This document shows positions 52,119-60,918 of a DNA stretch of 64,000 nucleotides, piece after piece. How positions within the stretch are numbered: the first letter of the stretch is position 1; each line of letters opens with the position of its first letter. The notes under the pieces were generated by a model. That model made no database searches. It worked only from the letters and a program-made list of their open reading frames with translations, and was not told the origin of the DNA. The position numbers and the translations under genes were made by a program. This DNA is from CAVQCX01 sp963711095. GTDB taxonomy: Bacteria > Pseudomonadota > Gammaproteobacteria > Chromatiales > Chromatiaceae. The DNA is taken from contig CAVQCX010000009.1 of NCBI GenBank assembly GCA_963711095.1, positions 1 to 64,000 of the forward strand. The letters are read 5' to 3'.

Positions 52119-53021
52119 ATGAGCCCTCACCGCCGCCCTGCCCTGCTGCGCAGCCTTGTCGGGCTGCTCCTCTCCTGCATCGTCCTGTGTCCTCGGCTGG
52201 CCGCGGGCGACCTGGCCGAAGTACGCAAGGCCGGGGTGCTCCGCCACTTGGGCGTCCCCTACGCCAACTTCGTAACAGGCGCGGGCGACGGACTCGACGT
52301 GGATCTGATGCGCGGTTTCGCCCACCAGCTCGGCGTCGACTACCAGTTTGTCCAGACCGACTGGAAACACGCCTTCGGAGACCTCACGGGCCGTCGTGCG
52401 CGGCGCGGAGATAAAGCCGTGGAATTCCTCGAAGAGACACCGATCCGCGGCGACACCCTGGCCAATGGAGTCACAGTGCTCGACTGGCGCAAACAGGTGG
52501 TGGACTTCTCCGTCCCCACCTTTCCGACGGCTGTCTGGCTGGTCGCCCGAGCCGACTCCTCCCTGCAGCCGATCCATCCCAGCGGCTCGCTGATTCAAGA
52601 CATCGAGCAGGTCAAGACGAGCCTGGGCCGCCGCAGCGTGCTCGGCCTGACCGACACCTGCCTCGACCCGGGCCTCTACCAGCTGGGAGAGACCCAGGCG
52701 CAGGTACGCCTACTGCCGGGCGTGCGCAACCTCAACGAGATGGTCCCGGCTATACTCAACCAGGATGCCGAGTCAACCCTGCTCGACGTGCCGGACGCCC
52801 TGATCGCCCTGGATCGCTGGCCCGGGCAGATCAAGGTCATCGGCCCGATCTCCGAAAGCCAGACCATGGCCGTAGCGTTCTCCAAGGACTCGCCACAGCT
52901 ACGCGCGGCGTTCGACCGTTACTTTGCGGAGCTGCGCGACGACGGTACCTACACCCGGCTGGTTGCCAAGTATTATCCCGCTGTCTTTCGCTACTACGCC
53001 GATTTCTTCGCCGTCCGCTAG
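52119..53021 (+). CDS. Periplasmic solute-binding protein, family 3-like
   Basis: 300 residues from ATG 52119 (AAGGAG 12 bp before). Signal peptide LLRSLVGLLLSCIVLCPRLA, then SBP_bac_3 features (AEVRKAGVLRHLGVPYANFV, GDGLDVDLMRGFAHQLGVDY, DLTGRRARRGDKAVEF; MAVAFSKDSPQLRAAFDRYF). The ligand is unknown. Only 15 bp before a GGDEF-EAL gene, so it is likely its periplasmic input rather than a transporter part. Confidence 0.9.
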   Translation: MSPHRRPALLRSLVGLLLSCIVLCPRLAAGDLAEVRKAGVLRHLGVPYANFVTGAGDGLDVDLMRGFAHQLGVDYQFVQTDWKHAFGDLTGRRARRGDKAVEFLEETPIRGDTLANGVTVLDWRKQVVDFSVPTFPTAVWLVARADSSLQPIHPSGSLIQDIEQVKTSLGRRSVLGLTDTCLDPGLYQLGETQAQVRLLPGVRNLNEMVPAILNQDAESTLLDVPDALIALDRWPGQIKVIGPISESQTMAVAFSKDSPQLRAAFDRYFAELRDDGTYTRLVAKYYPAVFRYYADFFAVR

Positions 53022-53036
53022 GCCACAGCACAGCCC

Positions 53037-55442
53037 GTGAAGTTCCCAGCACCCCGGTTCCGCAATTTCGCCCTGGTGCTGGCGAGCATCGCTGTCGGCA
53101 CCTACGTGATGCTGTTGTTGGGCACCACCTGGTTTGCGCAAGGGGAGCTGCGCGCGACGACCCTCGCCCAGGCTCGCCTGAGCTTGCAGCAACAGGCCGC
53201 GGCCCTGGGCTATTTCTATTCGGAGCGACATCACGACCTGACCGATCTCAGAAAGAGCGCGGCCCTGAGCAACTTCTTCGCCAATCGCGACCTCGGCATG
53301 TCGATGCAGTACGGCCTGCGCGCGAGCCTGCTACGCATGCAGGACGCACTCGATCAGGTCCGCAATCACAAGCACATCGGCAGCCGCTCGGTCTATACGG
53401 ATGTCGCCGTCTATGACGATGCGGGGGATCTGCTCGCGGCCAGCGAGCAACACCCCGGCAGCGTGTCCCGGCACTGGTCCGGGCAGCGCAGCGGGGACAG
53501 TGTCCAGATTCGGATCATCGGTCCGAGCGGCAGCGCCGAGGTCGTAATGTACACCGGCGTGCCCTACAGAGACCGCCATCCCGCGACCCTGGTCGCCTGG
53601 ATCGACCACGGCCTGGCTTTCAAACAGTTGGTGGCGGCCGATCCCGGCGCATCCACCGCCCGCTTCGTCGTCGGCTGGCAGGATCAGGCGCTCGACCTGA
53701 CTGATCTCACCGGCCGGGCGCCGGACAGCCTGGTAGCGATCGCTGTCAAAGCCCTCGAAGCCAAGCGCTCCCGGGATACAACCGTCGCCGCGCTGGAGGG
53801 TGACCTGCTTGCTGTCCGCGCCCTGGTCCCGGACACGCCCTTCTGGCTGCTCGGACTCTATCCCGCCTGGGACCGGCTCGGTCTGCTGCCCTCTCATGGC
53901 TTTTTCGCCGCCCTGGTCGTGCTCGCCGTGCTGGTACTTGGTACCGCGACCTGGCTGCTGCGCACCAATGCGCGCAACCTGCTGCTACAGGCGCGCATCG
54001 AGGAGTCCAGGCGCCAGGAGAAGCTCCTGAGCGACCACAATGCCCAGCTCGCGGAGGAGATCGCCCGTCGCAAGGGCTATGAGAAGCGCTTGATCCAACA
54101 GGCGAGCCTTGACGCACTGACCGGGCTGCCCAACCGCGCGCTCGCCCTGGACAGGCTGTCCCAGGCGATCAAGCGCTGCGAGCGCGCCGGCGACGGCCAC
54201 GTGCTGGTGCTGTTCGCCGACCTCGACCGGTTCAAGCAGGTCAACGACAGCCTGGGACACACCGCGGGGGACCGGCTGCTGGTTCAGGTCGCCAAGCGCC
54301 TTGCCGAGAGCATTCGGGCGACCGACACCGTGGCACGTCTAGGCGGGGACGAGTTCCTGGTGATCTGCCCGGATGTCTTCAGCCTCGAGGGGGCCGAGGT
54401 CCTCGCTCGAAACCTGCTCAGGCAGTTCATCACGCCATTCACCCTGAGCGACCGTGACCTGTTCATTACCACCAGTGTGGGCCTCGCGCTCTACCCCCAG
54501 GACGGCCTGGATCCCCTGGCGCTGATGAAGAACGCCGATCTTGCCCTGTACCGCGCCAAGGAAAGCGGTCGGCGCACCTTCCGTTTCTTCACGGCCGCCA
54601 TGAACGACGAGATGCAGGAGCGACTGCTGGTGGAGGAACGACTGCGCCGCGCCTTGGCGCGCGGGGACCTGCGGCTCGTCTATCAGCCGATCGTCCGGTT
54701 GGGCGACGGCGAGATCCTGGGCTTCGAGGCGCTGGTGCGCTGGGAAGATCCCGAGCTAGGCAACGTCCCGCCGGATCGTTTCATTCCGTTGGCGGAGGAC
54801 GCGGGGTTGATCGACGAGCTGGGCGCCTGGGTGCTGGAGAGCGCCTGCAGCGACGCCCAAGGCTGGCAGGCGTTGAAGCCGGTCAGCCTGGCCGTCAACA
54901 TCTCTTCGCGCCAGCTGCGGCAGAACCGCGATTTCATCCTCAGTGTCGAACGGACATTGCGCCGCTTCCGGCTCGATCCATCCCGCCTGGAGCTTGAGAT
55001 CACCGAGACCCTCCTGTTGGAGGACCTGCCCGAGACCAACCAGTTGCTGGAGGACCTGAGCGGCCTGGGGGTGCGGCTCGCGCTGGATGACTTCGGTACC
55101 GGCTATTCTGCACTGAGCTATCTCAAGCGCATCCCGTTCGACGTTCTGAAGATCGACCGCAGTTTCGTTCAGGACGCCGTCGCCGACGCCGCAACAGCGG
55201 GCCTGGTGCGCGCCATTCTGGCAATGGCCGCGGCGCTCCAGCTGGAGGTGGTCGGCGAAGGGGTCGAGACCAGGGAGCAGGCCGAGCTCCTGCGGATCAA
55301 CCATTGCGCCCGCGCCCAAGGATATTACTTCAGCGTGCCCGTCAGCGCCGATCAGGTAACCGCCTTCCTGAGCGATCCACAGCTGCGGCTGCCGGCAGGG
55401 GCTCCGGCCCGTCCCAGGCCAGTGACGGAATCGCGCCATTGA
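53037..55442 (+). CDS. Membrane GGDEF-EAL c-di-GMP enzyme with periplasmic sensor
   Basis: 801 residues from GTG 53037. Helix 1 (ALVLASIAVGTYVMLLLGTT), periplasmic CACHE-like region ~40-285, helix 2 (FFAALVVLAVLVLGTATWLL), coiled linker, GGDEF domain with RLGGDEFLVICPDVFSLEG intact (A site competent; no I-site RxxD seen at the expected spot), EAL domain with LGFEALVRWEDP, LELEITETLLLEDLP, LALDDFGTGYSAL, KIDRSFVQD, EVVGEGVET: all phosphodiesterase acidic residues present. Likely a bifunctional c-di-GMP switch controlled by the neighbouring binding protein. Confidence 0.95.
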   Translation: MKFPAPRFRNFALVLASIAVGTYVMLLLGTTWFAQGELRATTLAQARLSLQQQAAALGYFYSERHHDLTDLRKSAALSNFFANRDLGMSMQYGLRASLLRMQDALDQVRNHKHIGSRSVYTDVAVYDDAGDLLAASEQHPGSVSRHWSGQRSGDSVQIRIIGPSGSAEVVMYTGVPYRDRHPATLVAWIDHGLAFKQLVAADPGASTARFVVGWQDQALDLTDLTGRAPDSLVAIAVKALEAKRSRDTTVAALEGDLLAVRALVPDTPFWLLGLYPAWDRLGLLPSHGFFAALVVLAVLVLGTATWLLRTNARNLLLQARIEESRRQEKLLSDHNAQLAEEIARRKGYEKRLIQQASLDALTGLPNRALALDRLSQAIKRCERAGDGHVLVLFADLDRFKQVNDSLGHTAGDRLLVQVAKRLAESIRATDTVARLGGDEFLVICPDVFSLEGAEVLARNLLRQFITPFTLSDRDLFITTSVGLALYPQDGLDPLALMKNADLALYRAKESGRRTFRFFTAAMNDEMQERLLVEERLRRALARGDLRLVYQPIVRLGDGEILGFEALVRWEDPELGNVPPDRFIPLAEDAGLIDELGAWVLESACSDAQGWQALKPVSLAVNISSRQLRQNRDFILSVERTLRRFRLDPSRLELEITETLLLEDLPETNQLLEDLSGLGVRLALDDFGTGYSALSYLKRIPFDVLKIDRSFVQDAVADAATAGLVRAILAMAAALQLEVVGEGVETREQAELLRINHCARAQGYYFSVPVSADQVTAFLSDPQLRLPAGAPARPRPVTESRH

Positions 55443-55540
55443 TCTAGTGTCCGTTGCGTCCTCGCACCTTGGCGACAGCCACGGCCATCGCGGTGCGTCC
55501 TTGGACGCCAGGCGGAGGCCGAGCTTGCGCGCAGACGGCC

Positions 55541-56710
55541 TCAGTCGCGGCGCAGACGGTCCGAGACCGCCACCGGCGTCGGGAAACGCAGCACCACCAG
55601 ATAAGGCGACACCACGAAGGTCATCAGCGTGGCGAGCTGGATCAGATGGCTGGCCTGCTCGCCGATCACCCCTGTCGCCTGAGCGAGCACCGCGATTAGC
55701 AGGGAGAACTCGCTGAGCTGCCCCAGCCGCACGCCGGCCTCGCCGGCCCAGGCCGGGGTCTCCCCGGTCCGCACCAGCAGCCAGCGAAACACAACCGGCT
55801 TCGCCACCAGCATCAGGCCCGCCAGGACAAAGGCGGCGAACGCAACCTGCCGCAGGCCGCCCAGATCGAACCTCGCCCCCAGCGCCACAAAGAACATCAC
55901 CAGGAAGAAGTCCCGCAGTGGCTTTAGGCGGTCGGCGATGTAAAGTGCCAGCGGACTGGTGGCGAGAGAAATCCCGGCGACGAAGGCGCCGATCTCATGG
56001 GACAGCCCCATCTGCCTGGCCGCCATTGCCAGTCCCAGACACCAACCGATGGGCATCAGAAACACGTACTCGCTGATGCGGTCGAAGCGCGCGATCAGAG
56101 GCAGCAGCACAAAGCGCGCCAGCAGCACCGCCCCGCCAATCAGCAGGGGCAGTGCCAGCACCAGCTCCAGCAGCTCGTACATCGGATGGCTCACCGGACT
56201 CCCGCCCTGCACCACCAGCAACATCACGATCGCCAGCAGGTCCTGCAGCAACAGGATGCTGATCATCACCTGGCCCATGCGCTGATGGTGCAGCACCGTG
56301 GTCGGCAGCAGCTTCAGCCCAACGATAGTGCTGGAAAACGAGACCGTCGCTCCGACCACCAGGCACTCGAGCGGTGCCAGGCCGGTGAGCCACGCGGTGC
56401 CGGCCCCCAGGCCGGCGAATACCAGCGAGCTGGCCAACGTGATGGCGGTGGTGCGACGCAGGGCCCGGATCAGCTCCTTAGGATCGAGATCGAGCCCGAG
56501 CAGGAACAGCAGGAACATGATGCCGATGTGGGAGACCTGTTGGACCAGATCCGGGTCGGCGACCAGCCCAGAGACCGAGGGCCCGAAGACGACGCCCAGA
56601 AGGATATAGGCCACCGGCAGCGCCTGTCGCGCGTAGAGCGCCAGCGTGGCGACCACGGCCGCACCGGAGAAGATGAGAAAGACATTGAAGACGAGGGCGT
56701 CCTGATGCAT
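55541..56710 (-). CDS. Cation:proton antiporter, CPA2/KefB type
   Basis: 389 residues from ATG 56710 (MHQDALVFNVFLIFSGAAVV). About 12 membrane helices; key segments GIMFLLFLLGLDLDPKELIR, GATVSFSSTIVGLKLLPTTV, LQDLLAIVMLLVV, FVAGISLATSPLALYIADRL. Lacks the C-terminal TrkA-N domain of KefB/C. K+/H+ or Na+/H+ exchange is inferred. Confidence 0.92.
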   Translation of the reverse strand: MHQDALVFNVFLIFSGAAVVATLALYARQALPVAYILLGVVFGPSVSGLVADPDLVQQVSHIGIMFLLFLLGLDLDPKELIRALRRTTAITLASSLVFAGLGAGTAWLTGLAPLECLVVGATVSFSSTIVGLKLLPTTVLHHQRMGQVMISILLLQDLLAIVMLLVVQGGSPVSHPMYELLELVLALPLLIGGAVLLARFVLLPLIARFDRISEYVFLMPIGWCLGLAMAARQMGLSHEIGAFVAGISLATSPLALYIADRLKPLRDFFLVMFFVALGARFDLGGLRQVAFAAFVLAGLMLVAKPVVFRWLLVRTGETPAWAGEAGVRLGQLSEFSLLIAVLAQATGVIGEQASHLIQLATLMTFVVSPYLVVLRFPTPVAVSDRLRRD

Positions 56711-57407
56711 CGGCGCTGCGCTCCCGCTCGCGGCTATTCGGCGGCCACCCATCGGCGGGCCCGGACCCCAGAGTCCCTGCTGAAAGCAATCGCCCATCCG
56801 TTGGCTTTAACCTAGAAACGGCAGTTGACCGCTTCCAATAACGATCAAGTGATGGATTCGACCATGGCTCAGGACAAACCTGCTGCTCACCCGTTGGGTG
56901 ACGGCCGCTACGACCACCAGGGCACGCACCCTGGCGGCCGTTCAACTGCCGCTTCTAGGTTTAACGGCCCCCGGCAACCCTATGCGGCACCCGCAGATAT
57001 CCAGGGCGATAGGCGTTTATGGGGCATTCTGCCACTGTTTCCCGGCAGGCGCTTGAGATAGGTCAGGGCGGGCTAGTCGGTACCGAGATCGTCCAGGGGG
57101 GAAGACACCCCGCGCTCGGGACGACGGCCGCGGCCGGTGACGGACCGGTTCTGCCTCAGGGCTGCGCGGCCAACCTTCCGGACCCTCTCGGGCGGCGTCC
57201 GTGGATCGATTCGATGGTATGGAATGTGAGAACGCCGGAGGGCCGAAACCCGTCGAGCCGAGTCTCAGGGTCGAGCGCTCCGGTCTGCGCAGGGCCCCGC
57301 ATTGAACCGCAACAACGGCCGAGATTGCATCCGGCGCCGACCCTTGCCGCGACTCTGATCCCAAGCACGCTACGCTTGTCGCAAGGCTCAGGCGAAATCC
57401 GGCTGCG
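56711..57407. other. Intergenic region with a MITE-like inverted-repeat element
   Basis: About 700 bp between divergent transporter genes. Holds the element at 56806-56965 and otherwise no coding signal. Confidence 0.5.
56806..56965. mobile_element. Small non-autonomous inverted-repeat (MITE-like) element
   Basis: 160 bp bounded by TTTAACCTAGAAACGGCAGT (56806) and its near-inverse ending CTTCTAGGTTTAAC (56965): ~24-bp terminal repeats with about 2 mismatches. No gene inside. No clear target duplication seen. Confidence 0.6.
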
Positions 57408-58385
57408 ATGATCGACCATCACCCCCACCACGGCCAGCATCACCCCCACAGCGGCGCGCGCCACTCGCTGCTGCTCGCGCTCGGCCTAACCCTCGGGTAC
57501 TCCGTCGTCGAGGCGCTCGCAGGCTGGTGGGCGGGCTCGCTCGCGCTGCTGGGTGACTCCGCCCACATGCTGACCGACTCGCTCGCGCTCGGACTCGCCG
57601 CGGGCGCGGCGGTAATGGCCGCGCGTCCCCCCTCGGCCCGCCATTCCTACGGCTACGGGCGCATGGAAACCCTCGCGACCCTGTTCAACGCGCTGCTGAT
57701 GATCGCCCTGGTGATGGTCATCTGCGCCGAGGCGGTGCAGCGGCTGGTCGCGCCACGCCCGGTCGGGGGCGTCGCAGTCACCGTCGTCGCGATGATCGGC
57801 CTGGGGATCAACCTGACCGCCGCCTGGATGCTCTCGGGAAACCGGGAGAACCTCAACGTGCGCGCCGCCCTGCTGCATGTGATGGGGGACCTGCTGGGCT
57901 CGGTGGCCGCGCTGCTGTCAGGCATCGTAATCCTATGGACTGGATGGACAAGCATCGATCCGATCCTGTCCGTGGCGATCGCGCTGCTGATCCTGTTCTC
58001 CAGCTTGAGCATCCTGCGCGAGGCCCTGCTCGCGCTGATGGAGGGCGTGCCGGCGCACCTCAGTCTGGGTGAGATCGGGCAGGCGATGGCGGAGATCCCC
58101 GGCGTACAAACCGTTCACGACCTGCATATCTGGTCGCTCTCGGGGCAGCGCGCGGCCCTTTCGGCGCACCTGGTCATCCGCGACATGGGCGCTTGGACGG
58201 GGGTAATGACCCGCGTGCAGGGAGCACTGCGCCAGCAATTCGGCATAGACCACAGCACCCTGCAGCCCGAGCCGATGGAGCAACAGGTGCCCCTGGCCAC
58301 TTTGGAGCGACACCCCCGGGGCCGCCCGGTCGACGCAGATCAGTCGTCCCCACCGGCACCTCAAGGTCCGGCATCGGGCGCATAG
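57408..58385 (+). CDS. Cation diffusion facilitator (ZitB/CzcD-like)
   Basis: 325 residues. His-rich N-terminus (IDHHPHHGQHHPHSGARHSL), six helices with LLGDSAHMLTDSLALGLAAG and HVMGDLLGSVAALLSGIVIL carrying the HxxxD/DxxxD zinc residues, and a cytoplasmic CDF domain (PGVQTVHDLHIWSLSGQRAA). Exports Zn/Co/Cd by proton antiport. Confidence 0.94.
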   Translation: MIDHHPHHGQHHPHSGARHSLLLALGLTLGYSVVEALAGWWAGSLALLGDSAHMLTDSLALGLAAGAAVMAARPPSARHSYGYGRMETLATLFNALLMIALVMVICAEAVQRLVAPRPVGGVAVTVVAMIGLGINLTAAWMLSGNRENLNVRAALLHVMGDLLGSVAALLSGIVILWTGWTSIDPILSVAIALLILFSSLSILREALLALMEGVPAHLSLGEIGQAMAEIPGVQTVHDLHIWSLSGQRAALSAHLVIRDMGAWTGVMTRVQGALRQQFGIDHSTLQPEPMEQQVPLATLERHPRGRPVDADQSSPPAPQGPASGA

Positions 58386-58474
58386 CGCCGCGCGTAATCC
58401 GCGCGACGCGCGCGAGGTTCTCGGAACGACGCCCTTGGGCTATGCTGCCATCGGCCCAGACCCGACGACCGACC

Positions 58475-59002
58475 ATGTCACAGCGACTCCACCAGATTCA
58501 GCTCGCATACAAGCCTGAGCAGGACCGTCTCCTGCTGCGCGCCCGCACTTCCTCGGGCTATGAGTACCGCATCTGGCTGACCCGGCGCTTCGTCGGACGG
58601 ATCTGGCCGTTGCTGATCCGCGCGCTGGCCGCCGACCCGGGGGTAAGCGCCCAGCACTCCCCCGAGAGCCGGGAGGCGGTTTTGGCCTTCCAGCACGAGC
58701 GCGCGCTCAGCCGGGTGGATTTCTCTAAACACTACGACGAGCAGGCCAGCGCCCTGCCGCTCGGCGAGGAGCCGATCCTGGCCAGCCGCCTGGACGCCCG
58801 GCGCGGGCCCGGGGAGGCCCACAACTTCGCATTCCTATCCTCTGCTGGCCAGAGCGTGCAGCTGCGCCTGCATAAGGGGATGCTGCATGCCTTGTGCAAG
58901 TTGATCCAGGACACGACCACCAAGGCGGAGTGGGGACTCGACCTCAAGGTAATCGACGTCCCGACGCTCCCGGCGGAGCCGCGGACGCGCGTGCTGCAGT
59001 AA
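58475..59002 (+). CDS. Conserved hypothetical protein
   Basis: 175 residues, soluble (RLHQIQLAYKPEQDRLLLRA, SSGYEYRIWLTRRFVGRIWP, LHKGMLHALCKLIQDTTTKA). I know this type as a frequent gamma/betaproteobacterial protein but no function. Complete with normal codon use. Confidence 0.8.
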   Translation: MSQRLHQIQLAYKPEQDRLLLRARTSSGYEYRIWLTRRFVGRIWPLLIRALAADPGVSAQHSPESREAVLAFQHERALSRVDFSKHYDEQASALPLGEEPILASRLDARRGPGEAHNFAFLSSAGQSVQLRLHKGMLHALCKLIQDTTTKAEWGLDLKVIDVPTLPAEPRTRVLQ

Positions 59003-59216
59003 CCCGACGACCCGGGCCGCCGCCGGCGCGCAATCCTCACCAAGCGGCTGCCACGCGCCGTCCGAGCTGGGTGTAGCGGGCGTAAGGGCGCGCCAACCGT
59101 CGGGCGTGCTGAGTGGGCATCAGCACCGCGAGCGCCCGAACCGCACACAACACCGAAGCCACGCACGGGCTAGGCGCCACGGAAACCGCGTGGCGGACAG
59201 TGCGGGCTCGCCCTGA

Positions 59217-59684
59217 TCAGGCGAGGGGCATCATCAGATTGGTAAGCTCGGCGGAGGTTCTGCGCAGATTGATGCTGATCCGCCGGGCGATCCCCTTGAG
59301 CAGCTTGGTCCCGATGCGCGGATAGCCCTTGAGCAGGTCCTCGAAGTCCTTGCGCTTGAGCACGATCACGATGGTGAAGAGCCCCGCCTCGACGGTCGCA
59401 GAGCGTACCATGCCGTCCACAAGCGCCATCTCCCCTACGGAATCGCCGTCACCGAGGGTTGCAATCACCACCGTCCGGCCGTCCCTGCCCTTCTTGATAA
59501 CGGCCAGGGAGCCCTGGACCACCAGACAGAGAAAGTCCGCGTTGTCGCCCTCCCGAAACAACACCTCCCCGGCTTCTATGTCCCGCACCGACAGGCGGCC
59601 CGCCACAACCTCCAGCTCCTCGGGGATCAGGTCCTCGAACAGCAGATGGCTCTTGAGAAACCCCAGCAGAACCGCTTTTCGCAT
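59217..59684 (-). CDS. Cyclic-nucleotide-binding domain protein
   Basis: 155 residues consisting of a single CNB domain and a C-terminal helix: FEDLIPEELEVVAGRLSVRD, GEVLFREGDNADFLCLVVQG, DSVGEMALVDGMVRSATVEA (phosphate-binding cassette, with Gly-Glu and Arg). No DNA-binding HTH. It may sense cAMP/cGMP and act on a partner. Confidence 0.9.
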   Translation of the reverse strand: MRKAVLLGFLKSHLLFEDLIPEELEVVAGRLSVRDIEAGEVLFREGDNADFLCLVVQGSLAVIKKGRDGRTVVIATLGDGDSVGEMALVDGMVRSATVEAGLFTIVIVLKRKDFEDLLKGYPRIGTKLLKGIARRISINLRRTSAELTNLMMPLA

Positions 59685-59862
59685 AGTCCCGTTCGTCCCG
59701 AAATCGCGTTGACATCATAGAATTCACTGCCCAATGCCGCGCTCGCTCCCTGGACGCGCTCCCGCAAATGCCCGCTGGCGCCGCGGTCAGCACGCCAGGC
59801 AGGAGGCGCGCCCGCGAGCGGGCGGCCGCTGCGCGGGGCGCACGCCGGCCGATCCGGCACGC

Positions 59863-60615
59863 CTATTTCTTCGTCGGTTTCTTGGGCCGCTTTTTCGCGC
59901 TTGCCGCTTCCGGGAGCTTAGCGGACTTCTTGGCGCCCGATGTCCCCGGGGACTTGGCCGACCCCTTAGCGACGGGCTTCGCCGCCGTTTCGGCGCCCTG
60001 CTGGACAGCCTCGCCCATGACATCCTGCTTGGCCGCTTGATTCTTCGCCGTCTTTTTCTTGGCGGCCGGCTGCGCGGGCGGCGCTTGCGACCCAGTTGCT
60101 TCGCCGGCCGCCCGGGTGGGCGAACGCTCTTCGAGCCAGGCCGAGACCAGGCCCGCGATGTCGTCGATTTCCCGGCCGATCGCCAATCCCGCCTCGGACA
60201 AGGCTCGACGACCCTTGGCGACCAGCCCGATCCGCTCCGCCAGCAGTTGTTCGACTTCCTGCTCGGCCGCGTGCCAATCGTCCTCCGGAGAGCCGCCGAC
60301 GAACCCCCGGCCCTCGGCTCGAACATAGGCCGCAAGCCGCACCAGATCGTGTCGCTCCCCGGCTGTCATCTGCAAGCCGAACAATGCATCCCGCGCGCCC
60401 TTGGGGAGACCATTGATCTTGATCTCTCCACTCTGAACGTCGTCGAAGAATCGCTTCAATTGGGGGATGGCCCCATCTCCAAAGCGCTCCAGGGAGAACT
60501 CCACCATGTCGCGCACCGACCGACCCGCTGCGAGCATATGCTCCAGAGCGGACTTGAGGTACACGCGGGACGTTTCTTCCGCTTCGTCATTGCTGGGCTC
60601 GTGCTGTGCATTCAT
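59863..60615 (-). CDS. Helical protein with DUF2934-like segment and Lys/Ala-rich tail
   Basis: 250 residues from ATG 60615. Helical N-terminus (RVYLKSALEHMLAAGRSVRD), DUF2934-like LAAYVRAEGRGFVGGSPEDD then WHAAEQEVEQLLAERI, and a C-terminal ~75 residues of K/A/P repeats (AKKKTAKNQAAKQD; KSAKLPEAASAKKRPKKPTK) like histone H1/AlgP tails that bind nucleic acid or granules. Function inferred only. Confidence 0.75.
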   Translation of the reverse strand: MNAQHEPSNDEAEETSRVYLKSALEHMLAAGRSVRDMVEFSLERFGDGAIPQLKRFFDDVQSGEIKINGLPKGARDALFGLQMTAGERHDLVRLAAYVRAEGRGFVGGSPEDDWHAAEQEVEQLLAERIGLVAKGRRALSEAGLAIGREIDDIAGLVSAWLEERSPTRAAGEATGSQAPPAQPAAKKKTAKNQAAKQDVMGEAVQQGAETAAKPVAKGSAKSPGTSGAKKSAKLPEAASAKKRPKKPTKK

Positions 60616-60918
60616 GTCCTTAGTACCCTCCAACGTCAGGGTGAATCGAGAGGGGCCGGATGCCCCTGAAACGCGAAGTACACCGCGGGCCGACGCCAAA
60701 GGCAACACCTTTCTCCGGGGCTTGACGGACGGCACCGGCGGCTCTCGGAAAGTCCCGGGATGTCGCGGAAAACGACCTGGTGACACAGGCTGGCTCAGGG
60801 ATGTGACGGTACAACGCAACACCGCCGGTCGACAACCTGCTGGAGCAAGGCGTCCGCCAATATCTCCAAGCAACCTGCGTGCCTGGCGGGCAGGGCCCGT
60901 GCACTGCGCCTGCTGCGC

